A DNA stretch of 55,348 nt from DATIYF01 sp035517775 (GCA_035517775.1 DATIYF010000061.1:1-55348), one strand, 5' to 3'. Shown: positions 36,251 to 44,477, counted from the stretch's first letter. Numbers and translations are program-made. Notes: generated by a model not told the origin, from the sequence alone.

Positions 36251-39200
36251 ATGAGTGAAAAAGATGTAATGACGTTGAATGACAGACTGAGCCGCCTGAC
36301 GCCAGAGCAGCGGGCGGCCCTGGCCATGCGGCTTTCCGCCGCCAGGAAACCCAAAGCGGCGCAGAGCGCCGTGGCTCTGCCGCAGGTGCAGCCTGACCCG
36401 GCCCGCCGTTATGAGCCCTTTCCGCTCAGCGACATTCAGCAGGCCTATTTGATCGGCAGCTCCGAGAGCGTGGAGCTGGGCAACATCTCCTGCCTCAGTT
36501 ACTTCGAAATTGAATTCACCGATTGGGACCAGGAGCGCTTTGAGCTTGCGCTCTCCAAATTGATCGAGCGCCACGAAATGCTGCGCTGCATTGTGCTGCC
36601 CGATGGCCGCCAGCAGATCTTGCAGCACCCGCCCAAGTACAAGGTCGAGCAGACCGACCTGCGCGGCATGGATGGGGCCAAAGCCGAGACCCGCCGGGCC
36701 GAGATTCGCGCCCGCCAGTCACGCAAGTTCAACCAGGCCGATGCCTGGCCGCTCTTCGATATCCGCGTGACCCACCTGCCGCAGGGCAAGAGCTGCCTGC
36801 ACGTCACCATCGACCTGCTCATTGCCGATGGCCGCAGCCTGGAAATCATCTTCGGTGAACTGGCCCAGTTGTATCGCGATCCCGACACCATTCTTCCGCC
36901 GTTTGAGCTTTCTTTCCGCGATTATCTTTTCGCTCTCGAATCTCTCACCGGGACCGACTCTTTCCGCGAGTCGCGCGATTACTGGATGAACCGCGTGCCC
37001 GATCTTCCCGCGGCGCCCGAGCTGCCCATGGCCAAGAACCCGGCCTCCATTCAGCCGGTCTTTAACCGCCGCCAAATGCGCATCGAGCCCGGGCTTTGGC
37101 AGAGCCTGCGTGAAAAAGCCCGCCGCTCAAACCTCACGCCGCCCGGAATTATCCTCGCGGTGTACGCCGAAGTTCTGGCGATCTGGAGCAAGAACCCGCG
37201 CTTCACCCTCAATTTGACCCTTTTCAACCGCCTGCCGCTGCACAAGCAATCCAACGACATTGTGGGCGACTTCACTTCGGTCAATCTGCTCGAAGTGGAT
37301 AACCTCAAGCCCGCGCCCTTCGTCGAGCGCGCCCAGCAAACCCTGGGCCAGCTGTGGCAGGATTTGAATTACCGCTACTTCAGCGGCGTGCGCGTCATCC
37401 GCGAAATCAGCCGCTCGCAGGGCGCCGGCCCTAAGGCCATGATGCCGGTAGTCTTCACCAGCCTGCTTGATCTCGGCGCCGAGTCCGGCGGCCCTAGTTC
37501 CGCCGACCGCCTGGGCAAGCGTACCTACGCCATCAGCCAGACTCCGCAGGTCTGTCTTGACTTTGTGGTACATGAAGACCGCGGCTGGCTGGTGGTAAGC
37601 ATTGACGCCGTCGATGAGCTCTTTCCCGCCGGCTGGCTCGATGACTTCTTCGAGGCCACGCGCACCTTGCTCACCCAACTCGCGACCGACGATGCCGCCT
37701 GGAAACGCAGCCTGCTGGAAAACACCTATCAGCTTCTTCCGCGCCGGCAGATGGAAACGCTCGAGCGCGTGAACAACACGAAAGCCCCGGTCAGCGACGA
37801 GCTTCTGCATGCGCCCTTTCTTAAGCAGGTCGAAGCCCGGCCAAAGGCGGCCGCCGTCTGGACTCCTGCGCGCGAGCTCTCTTACGAAGAGCTGTACCGC
37901 CGCGCCTGTAGCGTGGAAGAAGAACTGCTGCGCCGCAACGTTCAGCCCAACCAGTTCGTCGCCGTCGTCATGGAAAAAGGCTGGGAGCAGGTCGCCGGCG
38001 TTCTCGGCATTCACTTCGCCGGCGGCGCTTACGTGCCCGTGGATCCTGACCTGCCCGCCGAGCGCCAACGCTATCTCATCGAAAACGTGGACGCCAAGGT
38101 TGTTCTTGCGCACTCCGCGGTCGAATCGCGCCTGAGTGTTCCCCAGGGCGTGGAAGTCCTCTTCGTAGATAGACTCGAGCCTGCGCCGATGACTTCGCCC
38201 ACGCCGCGCCGCCGCCAGAAGCCCGAGGACCTCGCCTACGTCATCTTTACCTCCGGCTCAACCGGCGTGCCCAAAGGCGTGATGATTGATCACCGCGGCG
38301 CCATGAATACCTGCCTCGATATCAACCAGCGCTTCCACGTCGGCCCCGAAGATCGCGTGCTCGCGCTTTCACGCCTCAACTTCGATCTTTCGGTTTACGA
38401 CATTTTCGGCCTGCTCGCCGCCGGCGGCACTATCGTCATGCCCTCGGCCGAGCTGGCGCAGGATCTTCCGCATTGGGCGCAACTTGTCCGCTCACAAAAA
38501 GTTACTCTCTGGAACACCGTGCCCGCTCTCATGCAGCTTCTGGCCGATGAAGTTGGCCGGGGCGAAAAAATCGGCCAGTCTTTGCGCGTCATTATGATGA
38601 GCGGCGACTGGATCCCCGTTTCTCTGCCCGCCCAACTCCGCAAAATTCTGCCTAAAGCTCAAATTATCAGCATGGGCGGCGCCACCGAAGCCTCCATCTG
38701 GTCCATCATGTACCCGATCGAAAATGTGGATCCCAACTGGAAGAGCATTCCTTACGGCAAGCCTATGCTCAACCAGACCTTCCATGTGCTCAGCCATGCG
38801 CGGGGGCCGTGCCCGGTTTGGGTTCCCGGCCAGCTCTACATCGGCGGCATCGGATTGGCCAAAGGCTACTGGAAAGATGCCAAAAAGACCGCCGCGCATT
38901 TCATGACCGATCCCCGCACCGGCGCGCCCCTCTACCGCACCGGCGACTGGGGCCGCTATCTGCCCGATGGCAACATCGAGTTTCTGGGCCGCGAAGATTC
39001 CCAGGTCAAGGTTCAGGGCTACCGCATCGAGCTGGGCGAGGTGGAAGCCAAGCTGCACGAGTGCGCCGGCGTCGAAACCTGCATCGTCATCGTGCGCGAA
39101 GACCACCCCGGCGAGAAACGCCTGGTCGGCTATGCCGTGCCTAAGCCCGGCGTGCAGCTCGATGGTGCCGCTCTGCGCGAGGAGCTCCGCGGCAAGCTCG

Positions 39201-40423
39201 CCGAGTACATGGTCCCCGCCGCCATCGTCTCGCTCGACCGCATTCCTCTTACCGCCAACGGCAAAGTGGACCGCAAAGCCTTGCCCGCCGTGGCCCGCCC
39301 CGCCGGCGAAACCCCCGAGCCCGTCACTCCGCGCGATGAACTGGAAGCCCAGCTGGTCAAGCTCTGGGAAGACCTGCTCAACGTCCGCCCCGTCGGCCTG
39401 CGCGACAATTTCTTCGACCTCGGCGGCCACTCCCTGCTCGCCGTACGCCTTTTCTCCGAGTTGCGAAAAATGACCGGCAAGAGCCTCGGCCTTTCCACCC
39501 TGTTCCAGGCCCCGACCGTCGAGAAGCTGGCCGAAGTCCTCCGCAAGCATGACAAGTCTGCCAGTGGCTGGTCGGCGGTCGTGCCCATCCAGACTCAGGG
39601 TGCGCGCCCGCCGTTCTTCTGCGTGCATGGCGGCGGCGGCAACGTGCTCATCTATCGCGATCTCTCCCGGAACCTCGGCCCCGACCAGCCCTTCTACGGA
39701 TTGCAGTCCCAGGGCCTGGATGGCAAGCAGCCCCTGCTCACCCGCATTGAAGATATGGCCGCCCTTTACGCCGAAGAAATTCGCAAGGTCCAGCCGCGCG
39801 GCCCCTACTTCCTCGGCGGATACTGCATGGGCGGCGCCGTCGCCTTTGAAATCGCCCGGCGCCTCCGCCAGCGCGGCGAAGAAGTCGCCCTGCTGGCCTT
39901 CTTCGAAACCCTGAATCTCTCCGCCGTCCCGCGCGGCTCACTCGCCAGCCGGAGTTACTTCCAGACGCAGAAACTTCTGTTCCACGTGGGCAATTTCCTT
40001 CAGCTGAACGCCAAAGACCAGATCCAGTTCTTCTGGGAAAAGCTCAAGGCCCTCAAAGATCGCACCAGTCTCTGGCAAGGCATGCTGGTGCGCAGCGTCA
40101 GTAAGAATGGTGATGGCCCCATGTCTGAAGCCGCCCTCATCGCCCACATCTGGAACACCAACGATAAGGCCGCCCTTACCTACGTGCCCGGCCCTTACGA
40201 TGGCCTCATCACCAGCTTCCGTCCGCGCGCCCAATACGCCCGCCACAAGCGCCCTGAGGTAAATTGGGAAACCGTCGCCGAGGGCGGCCAGGAGCTTATC
40301 ATGATGCCGTCGTATCCCGCCGGCATGCTGGTCGAACCGTTCGTCAAAAAACTGGCCGCCGGCCTGCGCGCCGCCATTGACAAGGCGATCAAGGCCAACG
40401 CCTATGCCGCTTCCACCAACTGA
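36251..40423 (+). CDS. NRPS module Cy-A(Cys)-PCP-TE
   Basis: 1390 residues. An N-terminal docking-like helix (NDRLSRLTPEQRAALAMRL) is followed by a heterocyclization domain: PFPLSDIQQAYLIG at 56-69 and the DxxxxDxxS motif (Asp188, Asp193, Ser196) replacing the HHxxxDG of normal condensation domains. The A domain (~520-1030) has TSGSTGVPK (667-675) and the ten-residue code read as D712 L713 Y716 N755 M782 S784 M808 I816 W817 K1005, two Leu-to-Met changes from the cysteine code DLYNLSLIWK. PCP Ser1061. A thioesterase (~1095-1380) ends the chain, with Cys1192 in GGYCMGG. Expected: condense cysteine with an upstream acyl group, cyclise it to thiazoline and release it. No oxidase domain is present. 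Confidence 0.92.
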   Translation: MSEKDVMTLNDRLSRLTPEQRAALAMRLSAARKPKAAQSAVALPQVQPDPARRYEPFPLSDIQQAYLIGSSESVELGNISCLSYFEIEFTDWDQERFELALSKLIERHEMLRCIVLPDGRQQILQHPPKYKVEQTDLRGMDGAKAETRRAEIRARQSRKFNQADAWPLFDIRVTHLPQGKSCLHVTIDLLIADGRSLEIIFGELAQLYRDPDTILPPFELSFRDYLFALESLTGTDSFRESRDYWMNRVPDLPAAPELPMAKNPASIQPVFNRRQMRIEPGLWQSLREKARRSNLTPPGIILAVYAEVLAIWSKNPRFTLNLTLFNRLPLHKQSNDIVGDFTSVNLLEVDNLKPAPFVERAQQTLGQLWQDLNYRYFSGVRVIREISRSQGAGPKAMMPVVFTSLLDLGAESGGPSSADRLGKRTYAISQTPQVCLDFVVHEDRGWLVVSIDAVDELFPAGWLDDFFEATRTLLTQLATDDAAWKRSLLENTYQLLPRRQMETLERVNNTKAPVSDELLHAPFLKQVEARPKAAAVWTPARELSYEELYRRACSVEEELLRRNVQPNQFVAVVMEKGWEQVAGVLGIHFAGGAYVPVDPDLPAERQRYLIENVDAKVVLAHSAVESRLSVPQGVEVLFVDRLEPAPMTSPTPRRRQKPEDLAYVIFTSGSTGVPKGVMIDHRGAMNTCLDINQRFHVGPEDRVLALSRLNFDLSVYDIFGLLAAGGTIVMPSAELAQDLPHWAQLVRSQKVTLWNTVPALMQLLADEVGRGEKIGQSLRVIMMSGDWIPVSLPAQLRKILPKAQIISMGGATEASIWSIMYPIENVDPNWKSIPYGKPMLNQTFHVLSHARGPCPVWVPGQLYIGGIGLAKGYWKDAKKTAAHFMTDPRTGAPLYRTGDWGRYLPDGNIEFLGREDSQVKVQGYRIELGEVEAKLHECAGVETCIVIVREDHPGEKRLVGYAVPKPGVQLDGAALREELRGKLAEYMVPAAIVSLDRIPLTANGKVDRKALPAVARPAGETPEPVTPRDELEAQLVKLWEDLLNVRPVGLRDNFFDLGGHSLLAVRLFSELRKMTGKSLGLSTLFQAPTVEKLAEVLRKHDKSASGWSAVVPIQTQGARPPFFCVHGGGGNVLIYRDLSRNLGPDQPFYGLQSQGLDGKQPLLTRIEDMAALYAEEIRKVQPRGPYFLGGYCMGGAVAFEIARRLRQRGEEVALLAFFETLNLSAVPRGSLASRSYFQTQKLLFHVGNFLQLNAKDQIQFFWEKLKALKDRTSLWQGMLVRSVSKNGDGPMSEAALIAHIWNTNDKAALTYVPGPYDGLITSFRPRAQYARHKRPEVNWETVAEGGQELIMMPSYPAGMLVEPFVKKLAAGLRAAIDKAIKANAYAASTN

Positions 40424-40427
40424 TAAA

Positions 40428-40452
40428 TGTGGCGCGGGCGCCCCCGCCCGCG
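40428..40452. repeat. REP-like palindrome, copy 2
   Basis: TGTGG followed by CGCGGGCG (40433-40440), loop CCCC, CGCCCGCG (40445-40452). Same stem and flank as copy 1. It sits between the NRPS stop and the PPTase gene. Confidence 0.75.
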
Positions 40453-40475
40453 AGCATGCCTCTCCCGTCTCTGCT

Positions 40476-41198
40476 GTGTGGCCCCGGGGCCCGCTGCGCC
40501 CTCAACTCGCGCCAGACGATCTCCACCTCTGGCTCCTCCACTCGCCCGATCTCGCCGGCCAGGTCCCTCATCTGCAATCCCTGCTTTCGGCTCACGAACT
40601 CGCCCGCGCCGCCAGATTTCATTTCCCAAAAGATCGCGACGCCTACATCGTCCGCCACGGTGTTCTGCGCCTGCTTCTCAGCCGCTACTTGCAGAACGAT
40701 CCGGCAAAGCTCGAGTTCCGCTACAGCCGCCGCGGCAAGCCCATGCTCAGCTCCGGCTCTCTCCACTTCAACGGCTCCCACTCCGGGGACTTCGTGCTCT
40801 ATGCCATCACCGCCGCCTGCCCCATCGGCGTGGATATCGAGAACGCCCGCCCCATTCCCGACTTTGATGCCATCGCCGCCAACTATTTTTCCCCGCGCGA
40901 AGTCGCGACGATGCGCGCGCTCTCTCACGAAATGCGCATGCTCGCCTTCTACACCGCTTGGACCCGCAAGGAAGCCTTTCTGAAAGCCACGGGAGAAGGC
41001 ATCGGCGAAAGCCTGGCCAAGGTGGAAGTGACCCTCTCTCCCGACGAAGAGCCGGAAATTCTGAGCATACCCGGCGATGCCAAAGCCCGCGCTGAATGGA
41101 AGCTCAAGGCTTTTGCCCCTGCGCCTGGCTATCTCGCCGCCGCTGCCTTCCGCCATTCAGATCTGAAGCTTTCTGCCTGGAACGTCAGTTCCACATAG
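40476..41198 (+). CDS. Sfp-type 4'-phosphopantetheinyl transferase
   Basis: About 240 residues. It transfers the phosphopantetheine arm of CoA to carrier-domain serines and so would activate the three carriers encoded just upstream. Family motifs: HFNGSHSGDFVLYA, the Mg-binding ACPIGVDIENARP and WTRKEAFLKATGEGIGESL. The open frame reaches back into the NRPS gene, but the region in between is the REP palindrome and non-conserved. GTG 40476 gives the usual Sfp length and is my choice with modest certainty. The last ~20 codons are duplicated 1.36 kb downstream (42489-42560). Confidence 0.9.
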   Translation: MWPRGPLRPQLAPDDLHLWLLHSPDLAGQVPHLQSLLSAHELARAARFHFPKDRDAYIVRHGVLRLLLSRYLQNDPAKLEFRYSRRGKPMLSSGSLHFNGSHSGDFVLYAITAACPIGVDIENARPIPDFDAIAANYFSPREVATMRALSHEMRMLAFYTAWTRKEAFLKATGEGIGESLAKVEVTLSPDEEPEILSIPGDAKARAEWKLKAFAPAPGYLAAAAFRHSDLKLSAWNVSST

Positions 41199-41264
41199 GC
41201 CCTGAGGGGCGGACACCCCCTGCCGCTATCATCAAGAGACTTGGAGTTTCACCCGCAGGTGCCG

Positions 41265-41290
41265 CATGTGGGGCGGGACTCCTGTCCGCC
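41265..41290. repeat. REP-like palindrome, copy 3 (diverged)
   Basis: CATGTGG is followed by GGCGGGA-CTCCTG-TCCGCC, an imperfect stem (GGCGG with CCGCC). A partial related palindrome (GGGGCGGACACCCC) lies at 41207-41220. Nothing else is in the 41199-41332 gap. Confidence 0.55.
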
Positions 41291-41332
41291 GGCGTCCTCA
41301 GCCCGCTCGCCGCATGGGCCAACTCGGCCCGC

Positions 41333-41773
41333 CTACTTTTCGATCTCATCTTTCAGGTGCTTGGCGCAGGCCTCGGCGGAACTGCGCTTGCCGTGAGTGG
41401 ACGCTTCCTCGTGTACCGAGTAAGCCCAGACCACCTCACCGCTCTTGATGCTGCTCACGGTAATGCTGGCTTCCTCGCGCGAATGCCAGTTTCCTAATAT
41501 CACCTTCTTGGCCGTACTCGCCTTCTGGCTATCGGCCGTGCCGGTGATCTCGTACTCCGCCTGGTCTTTGCTGGCCACCACCTCCACCGGGACCTTCTTT
41601 TTGGCAATCGCGTCCTTCAAGTAGTTATCGAAGCCATCGCCGATAGGAGCGATGAACAGCTTGGCTCCTTTGGGAATTTTCGCGGCGGCGGGTTTGCTCT
41701 CCTCGGCCCCCGCGGATGCCACAACCAAAACTACCAGCGCCAGCATACTTGCGGCACAACGCTTATAGAACAT
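41333..41773 (-). CDS. Secreted protein, tandem paralogue A
   Basis: 146 residues, signal peptide (SMLALVVLVVASAGA) and a mature domain: AKIPKGAKLFIAPIGDGFDNYLKDAI, KVPVEVVASKDQAEYEITG, ASITVSSIKSGEVVWAYSVHEEASTHGKRSSAEACAKHLKDEIEK. It is clearly homologous along its length to the next gene (SAEACAKHLK, VWAYSVH against IFGYSVH). The 'IFVAP-x-F...DA...Y...G' arrangement is like that of small periplasmic lipoprotein-type proteins that help outer-membrane assembly, but no function is established. Confidence 0.78.
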   Translation of the reverse strand: MFYKRCAASMLALVVLVVASAGAEESKPAAAKIPKGAKLFIAPIGDGFDNYLKDAIAKKKVPVEVVASKDQAEYEITGTADSQKASTAKKVILGNWHSREEASITVSSIKSGEVVWAYSVHEEASTHGKRSSAEACAKHLKDEIEK

Positions 41774-41821
41774 ACGGCGCCTCCTCGCGTGTTCTTACTT
41801 GTCGCCAGACTCCGGCTTGCC

Positions 41822-42367
41822 TCACTCCGCCACAATCTGCTTCAGATGTTTGGCGCATGCTTCCCCCGCGCTCTGCCGGCCACGGACCGAGTTGCCCTTA
41901 TGGACCGAGTATCCGAAAATAACCGCTCCCGTTTTCAGCTCCACCACTTTAATGCTGGCGGTTTCGTTCGATTGCTGCGAGCCAATGAACAGCATCTTGG
42001 CCCAGCCTGCCTTCTCGCTCTCCGAGACACCGCTGATCTCATAGTCCGCTTTGCTCCGGTCCACCACCACCGTCAAGGGAACTTTCTTCACACGCATTCC
42101 CGCAATCACGTAATTCTCGAATCCCCCCGGCATGGGCGCAACGTACACTTTCGCATAGGAAGGAATCTTCGCATTGTTCACCGTCGCCAGTTGGCCTTCG
42201 CTTGCAGGGGCTGGTTTTAGGTCAGGACCGGCCGTAGGCGGAGCAGCCTTGTTCTCTTCCTGGGCAGGCGCATTGCTGGAAGATGTTTGCGCAACCAACC
42301 CGGGGGCGCTCAAGAGCGCCACGATCGTGGATAGAAACAGAGCCGCGCGCCAGATTTTGCTTGGCAT
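41822..42367 (-). CDS. Secreted protein, tandem paralogue B
   Basis: 181 residues, start ATG with GAGGTG 6 nt upstream, signal peptide (AALFLSTIVALLSAPGLVAQ), then a low-complexity linker (SSSNAPAQEENKAAPPTAGPD) absent from paralogue A. The shared domain is AKIPSYAKVYVAPMPGGFENYVIAGMRVKKVPLTVVVD ... SADYEISG-like ... SIKVVELKTGAVIFGYSVHKGNSVRGRQSAGEACAKHLKQIVAE. Same strand, 48 nt upstream of paralogue A, so the pair looks like a tandem duplication in one transcript. Confidence 0.78.
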   Translation of the reverse strand: MPSKIWRAALFLSTIVALLSAPGLVAQTSSSNAPAQEENKAAPPTAGPDLKPAPASEGQLATVNNAKIPSYAKVYVAPMPGGFENYVIAGMRVKKVPLTVVVDRSKADYEISGVSESEKAGWAKMLFIGSQQSNETASIKVVELKTGAVIFGYSVHKGNSVRGRQSAGEACAKHLKQIVAE

Positions 42368-42488
42368 ATGGCACCTCGCTGACCGCATATTATCCGTCGA
42401 AGCCGGCAGAAATGCGCGCCATTTTTGTGGCGTGCCGCTCGGCTGCCTAGTTCCTCCTTCTCCTCTTCTTCGCCCCTGCCGCCGGCCC

Positions 42489-42560
42489 GGCTACCTCGCC
42501 GCCGCTGCCTTCCGCCATTCGGATCTGAAGGCTTCTGCCTGGAGCTTCGCGCTCATGTAG
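42489..42560 (+). pseudogene. Detached 3' end of a PPTase gene
   Basis: 55 nt (42489-42543) match the 3' part of the PPTase gene (41127-41181) with 4 differences. The matching frame reads GYLAAAAFRHSDLK...SAW and then stops at 42558-42560. The start and the rest of the gene are missing; upstream similarity fades after GCCCCTGC with a frame shift. It is a broken second copy or a stray duplication. Confidence 0.7.
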
Positions 42561-42672
42561 CCGTGCGCCCGATCCTTGCGTCTGTGTTCTTTGCAGAAAC
42601 AGGGTGAGGGCCTTGACTTCCTATGGAGTAATTTCAGATTGTGGAGTGGAGAATGGCCACGCACTGCCCGTG

Positions 42673-42697
42673 TTGGGGGCAGCCGCCCTCGGCTCTC
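42673..42697. repeat. REP-like palindrome, copy 4 (degenerate)
   Basis: AGCCG-CCCT-CGGCT (42681-42694), flanked by GGGGC and CTCC. It matches the reverse orientation of copies 5 and 6 (stem ACAGCCG / CGGCTGT). The remaining 42561-42897 gap is AT-richer towards its end, with a short dyad ACTAG-ATC-CTAGT (42816-42828). Confidence 0.5.
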
Positions 42698-42850
42698 CTC
42701 ATGCCACCAGCTTGTTTGCCTTTACCGTTGCAGAGTAGTGAGCGCAAAGATACCACAGTTAAGTAGCCACCAGCGCATGCAATGCGTCGTCTGGTTTAAC
42801 TTACTCTAGAAAATAACTAGATCCTAGTGTACAACTAATCCCTAATCATA

Positions 42851-42885
42851 TAGGTGTTCGCCGCCTCGTCGAGGCGACTCACCTA
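42851..42885 (+). promoter_or_regulatory. Hairpin directly before the lipoprotein start
   Basis: Outer stem TAGGTG (42851-42856) / CACCTA (42880-42885) and inner stem CGCCT (42862-42866) / AGGCG (42872-42876), ending 12 nt before the ATG. No Shine-Dalgarno is seen between hairpin and ATG, so the anti-ribosome-site GGTG could be sequestered; a translational control element is possible. Confidence 0.35.
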
Positions 42886-42897
42886 CTAAAAGAATGC

Positions 42898-43305
42898 ATG
42901 AAGACGCTACGGCTGGTTGTTCTCTGCTCCATCGGCCTAGTATTAGCCGCTTGTGGCGGAGGAAGTACTACCGCCACTGGCCCGTCAGTAACGGGAAATT
43001 GGCAGTTTACCGCGAATTCCAATTTTGGTTACACATTCAGTGCTACCGGTAGCCTCCACCAAAACGGCACCGGGGTCAGTGGCCAGTTCACTCTCAACGG
43101 CAGTCCGTGCGGTACAAGCTTCGGCGCCAGCGGAATGATTTCTGGAAACTCAGTTACCGCAACACTCCAAGAGAATGGCGAGTCAATTACACTTATTGGT
43201 ACGCTTTCGCCAGATTTCAGCGCTGCATCGGGTACCTACACTTCCTCATTGGGCGGCTGCCTCAACGGAGATTCCGGGAGTTGGAGCGGTACTAAGACCA
43301 GCTAG
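42898..43305 (+). CDS. Small lipoprotein
   Basis: 135 residues with a textbook lipoprotein signal: LVVLCSIGLVLAACGGG (lipobox LAAC). The mature part is Gly/Ser/Thr-rich with short beta-strands (GNWQFTANSNFGYTFSATGSLHQNGTGVSGQFTLNG...), like other surface lipoproteins of the 'VTGNWQF' type. Base composition upstream is AT-richer than in neighbouring genes. Function unknown. Confidence 0.8.
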   Translation: MKTLRLVVLCSIGLVLAACGGGSTTATGPSVTGNWQFTANSNFGYTFSATGSLHQNGTGVSGQFTLNGSPCGTSFGASGMISGNSVTATLQENGESITLIGTLSPDFSAASGTYTSSLGGCLNGDSGSWSGTKTS

Positions 43306-43360
43306 CACAGACAGGCGCTTGCCGAGTGGCCTACCCTTTCGACAACCGGAGAGCCCCCGC

Positions 43361-44284
43361 TCAGCCTTTCTTCCGCCTTTTCTTCTGGCTCCCGTTCGGC
43401 TCGGCGGCCGCCGCCTGCAGTATCCGCAGGAACACCTGCGCGTCTTTCAGCAACGGCCGCCGCCGCGAATAAATCACATCCAGGTTCCGGCTCATCGGCT
43501 CGGCGTTCACAATCTCGATCGCCGCCAGCTTCCCCTCGCGCAACTCCTGGATCACCGCGATCTGCGGCAAGAAACCCAGCCCCAGCTTGCGCTCGATCAT
43601 GCGCTTCGAAGCTTCGATCGTCTCCACTTCCAGCACGACGTTCGGCAGCAACCCTACGCGCCGGAACAGGCCCTGGCTCAGCGTCCAGTCGCTCGAACCG
43701 CGGTCGTAAAAAATCAAAGGCAACGATTCCAGCTCTTCCAGTCCGACCCTCCGCCTGCGCGCCGCCGGGTGCGCCGGATGCCCCACCAAAACCAGCGGAT
43801 CGTCGCGCAGGGTAATGGTCTCAACTTCGGGATGGTTCAGCGAGCGCGCCATGCCGATATCCGCCTCGCCCTCGATCACCATCTTCAGCACCTGCGCCGA
43901 ATTGCCCGAGCGCAGGGTCACCATGACTTTGGGGTTCGCCGCCTGGTAATCCTTCATCACGTCCGGTAGGAAATATGTGCAGATGGAAAGCGCGGCCGCC
44001 ACCCTCAGCGCCCCGCCCGCCGCCGGCTGCAATTCGTGCACCGCCTGCCGCGCCAGCGCCACCGTGCGCAATAACTGTTCGGCATGTGGCCGCAGCGCCT
44101 TCCCCGCCGGAGACAGCGCCAGGTGCGCCCGGCTGCGCGTGAACAGCCTCACCCCAAGCGTCTCTTCCAGCGCCTGAATACGAGCGCTCACCGCCGGCTG
44201 GCTCAGCCGCAGCGCCGCCGCCGCCTTGTGAAACCCGCCGTAGGCTGCAACCGCCAGGAATGTCTCTACCTGGTCAATTTCCAT
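43361..44284 (-). CDS. LysR-family transcriptional regulator
   Basis: 307 residues. N-terminal winged helix-turn-helix (VETFLAVAAYGGFHKAAAALRLSQPAVSARIQALEETLGVRLFTRS) followed by the periplasmic-binding-like effector domain (VAAALSICTYFLPDVMKDYQ onwards). It is divergent from the isocitrate lyase gene with a 467-nt space holding a dyad at 44457-44477, which suggests control of the glyoxylate genes, though the effector is unknown. The C-terminus ends in a Lys/Arg cluster. Confidence 0.93.
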   Translation of the reverse strand: MEIDQVETFLAVAAYGGFHKAAAALRLSQPAVSARIQALEETLGVRLFTRSRAHLALSPAGKALRPHAEQLLRTVALARQAVHELQPAAGGALRVAAALSICTYFLPDVMKDYQAANPKVMVTLRSGNSAQVLKMVIEGEADIGMARSLNHPEVETITLRDDPLVLVGHPAHPAARRRRVGLEELESLPLIFYDRGSSDWTLSQGLFRRVGLLPNVVLEVETIEASKRMIERKLGLGFLPQIAVIQELREGKLAAIEIVNAEPMSRNLDVIYSRRRPLLKDAQVFLRILQAAAAEPNGSQKKRRKKG

Positions 44285-44289
44285 AACGC

Positions 44290-44405
44290 CATTCCCGAAG
44301 TCCTTCGTGTACCTTGGCGTCCTTCGTGGTAAAAGCCTTTGCTTGGTAGCACCTTCGCGGTGAAAAGCTTTTTTGGCCGGTCCCCTTCGTGGCCAAAGCC
44401 CTTCG
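44290..44405. repeat. CTTCGTG/CCTTCGTGG repeat cluster, copy 3
   Basis: Repeated CCTTCGTGTACC, GTCCTTCGTGG, CACCTTCGCGG, CCCCTTCGTGGCC and CCCTTCGTCC variants just upstream of the LysR start. Same family as 16463 and 26664. Confidence 0.7.
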
Positions 44406-44456
44406 TCCGCGCAATACCACTCTCGTGCCAGGCCGACAGTCTCTATTGTATTCCCT

Positions 44457-44477
44457 CTGATAACACATTTCTATCAG
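44457..44477. promoter_or_regulatory. Candidate LysR operator
   Basis: CTGATA (44457-44462), 9 nt, TATCAG (44472-44477): a perfect 6-bp dyad of LysR-box type in the divergent lysR-aceA space, followed by related TGATAAC and ATCAG half-sites to about 44495. The rest of 44406-44751 shows no gene. Confidence 0.4.
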
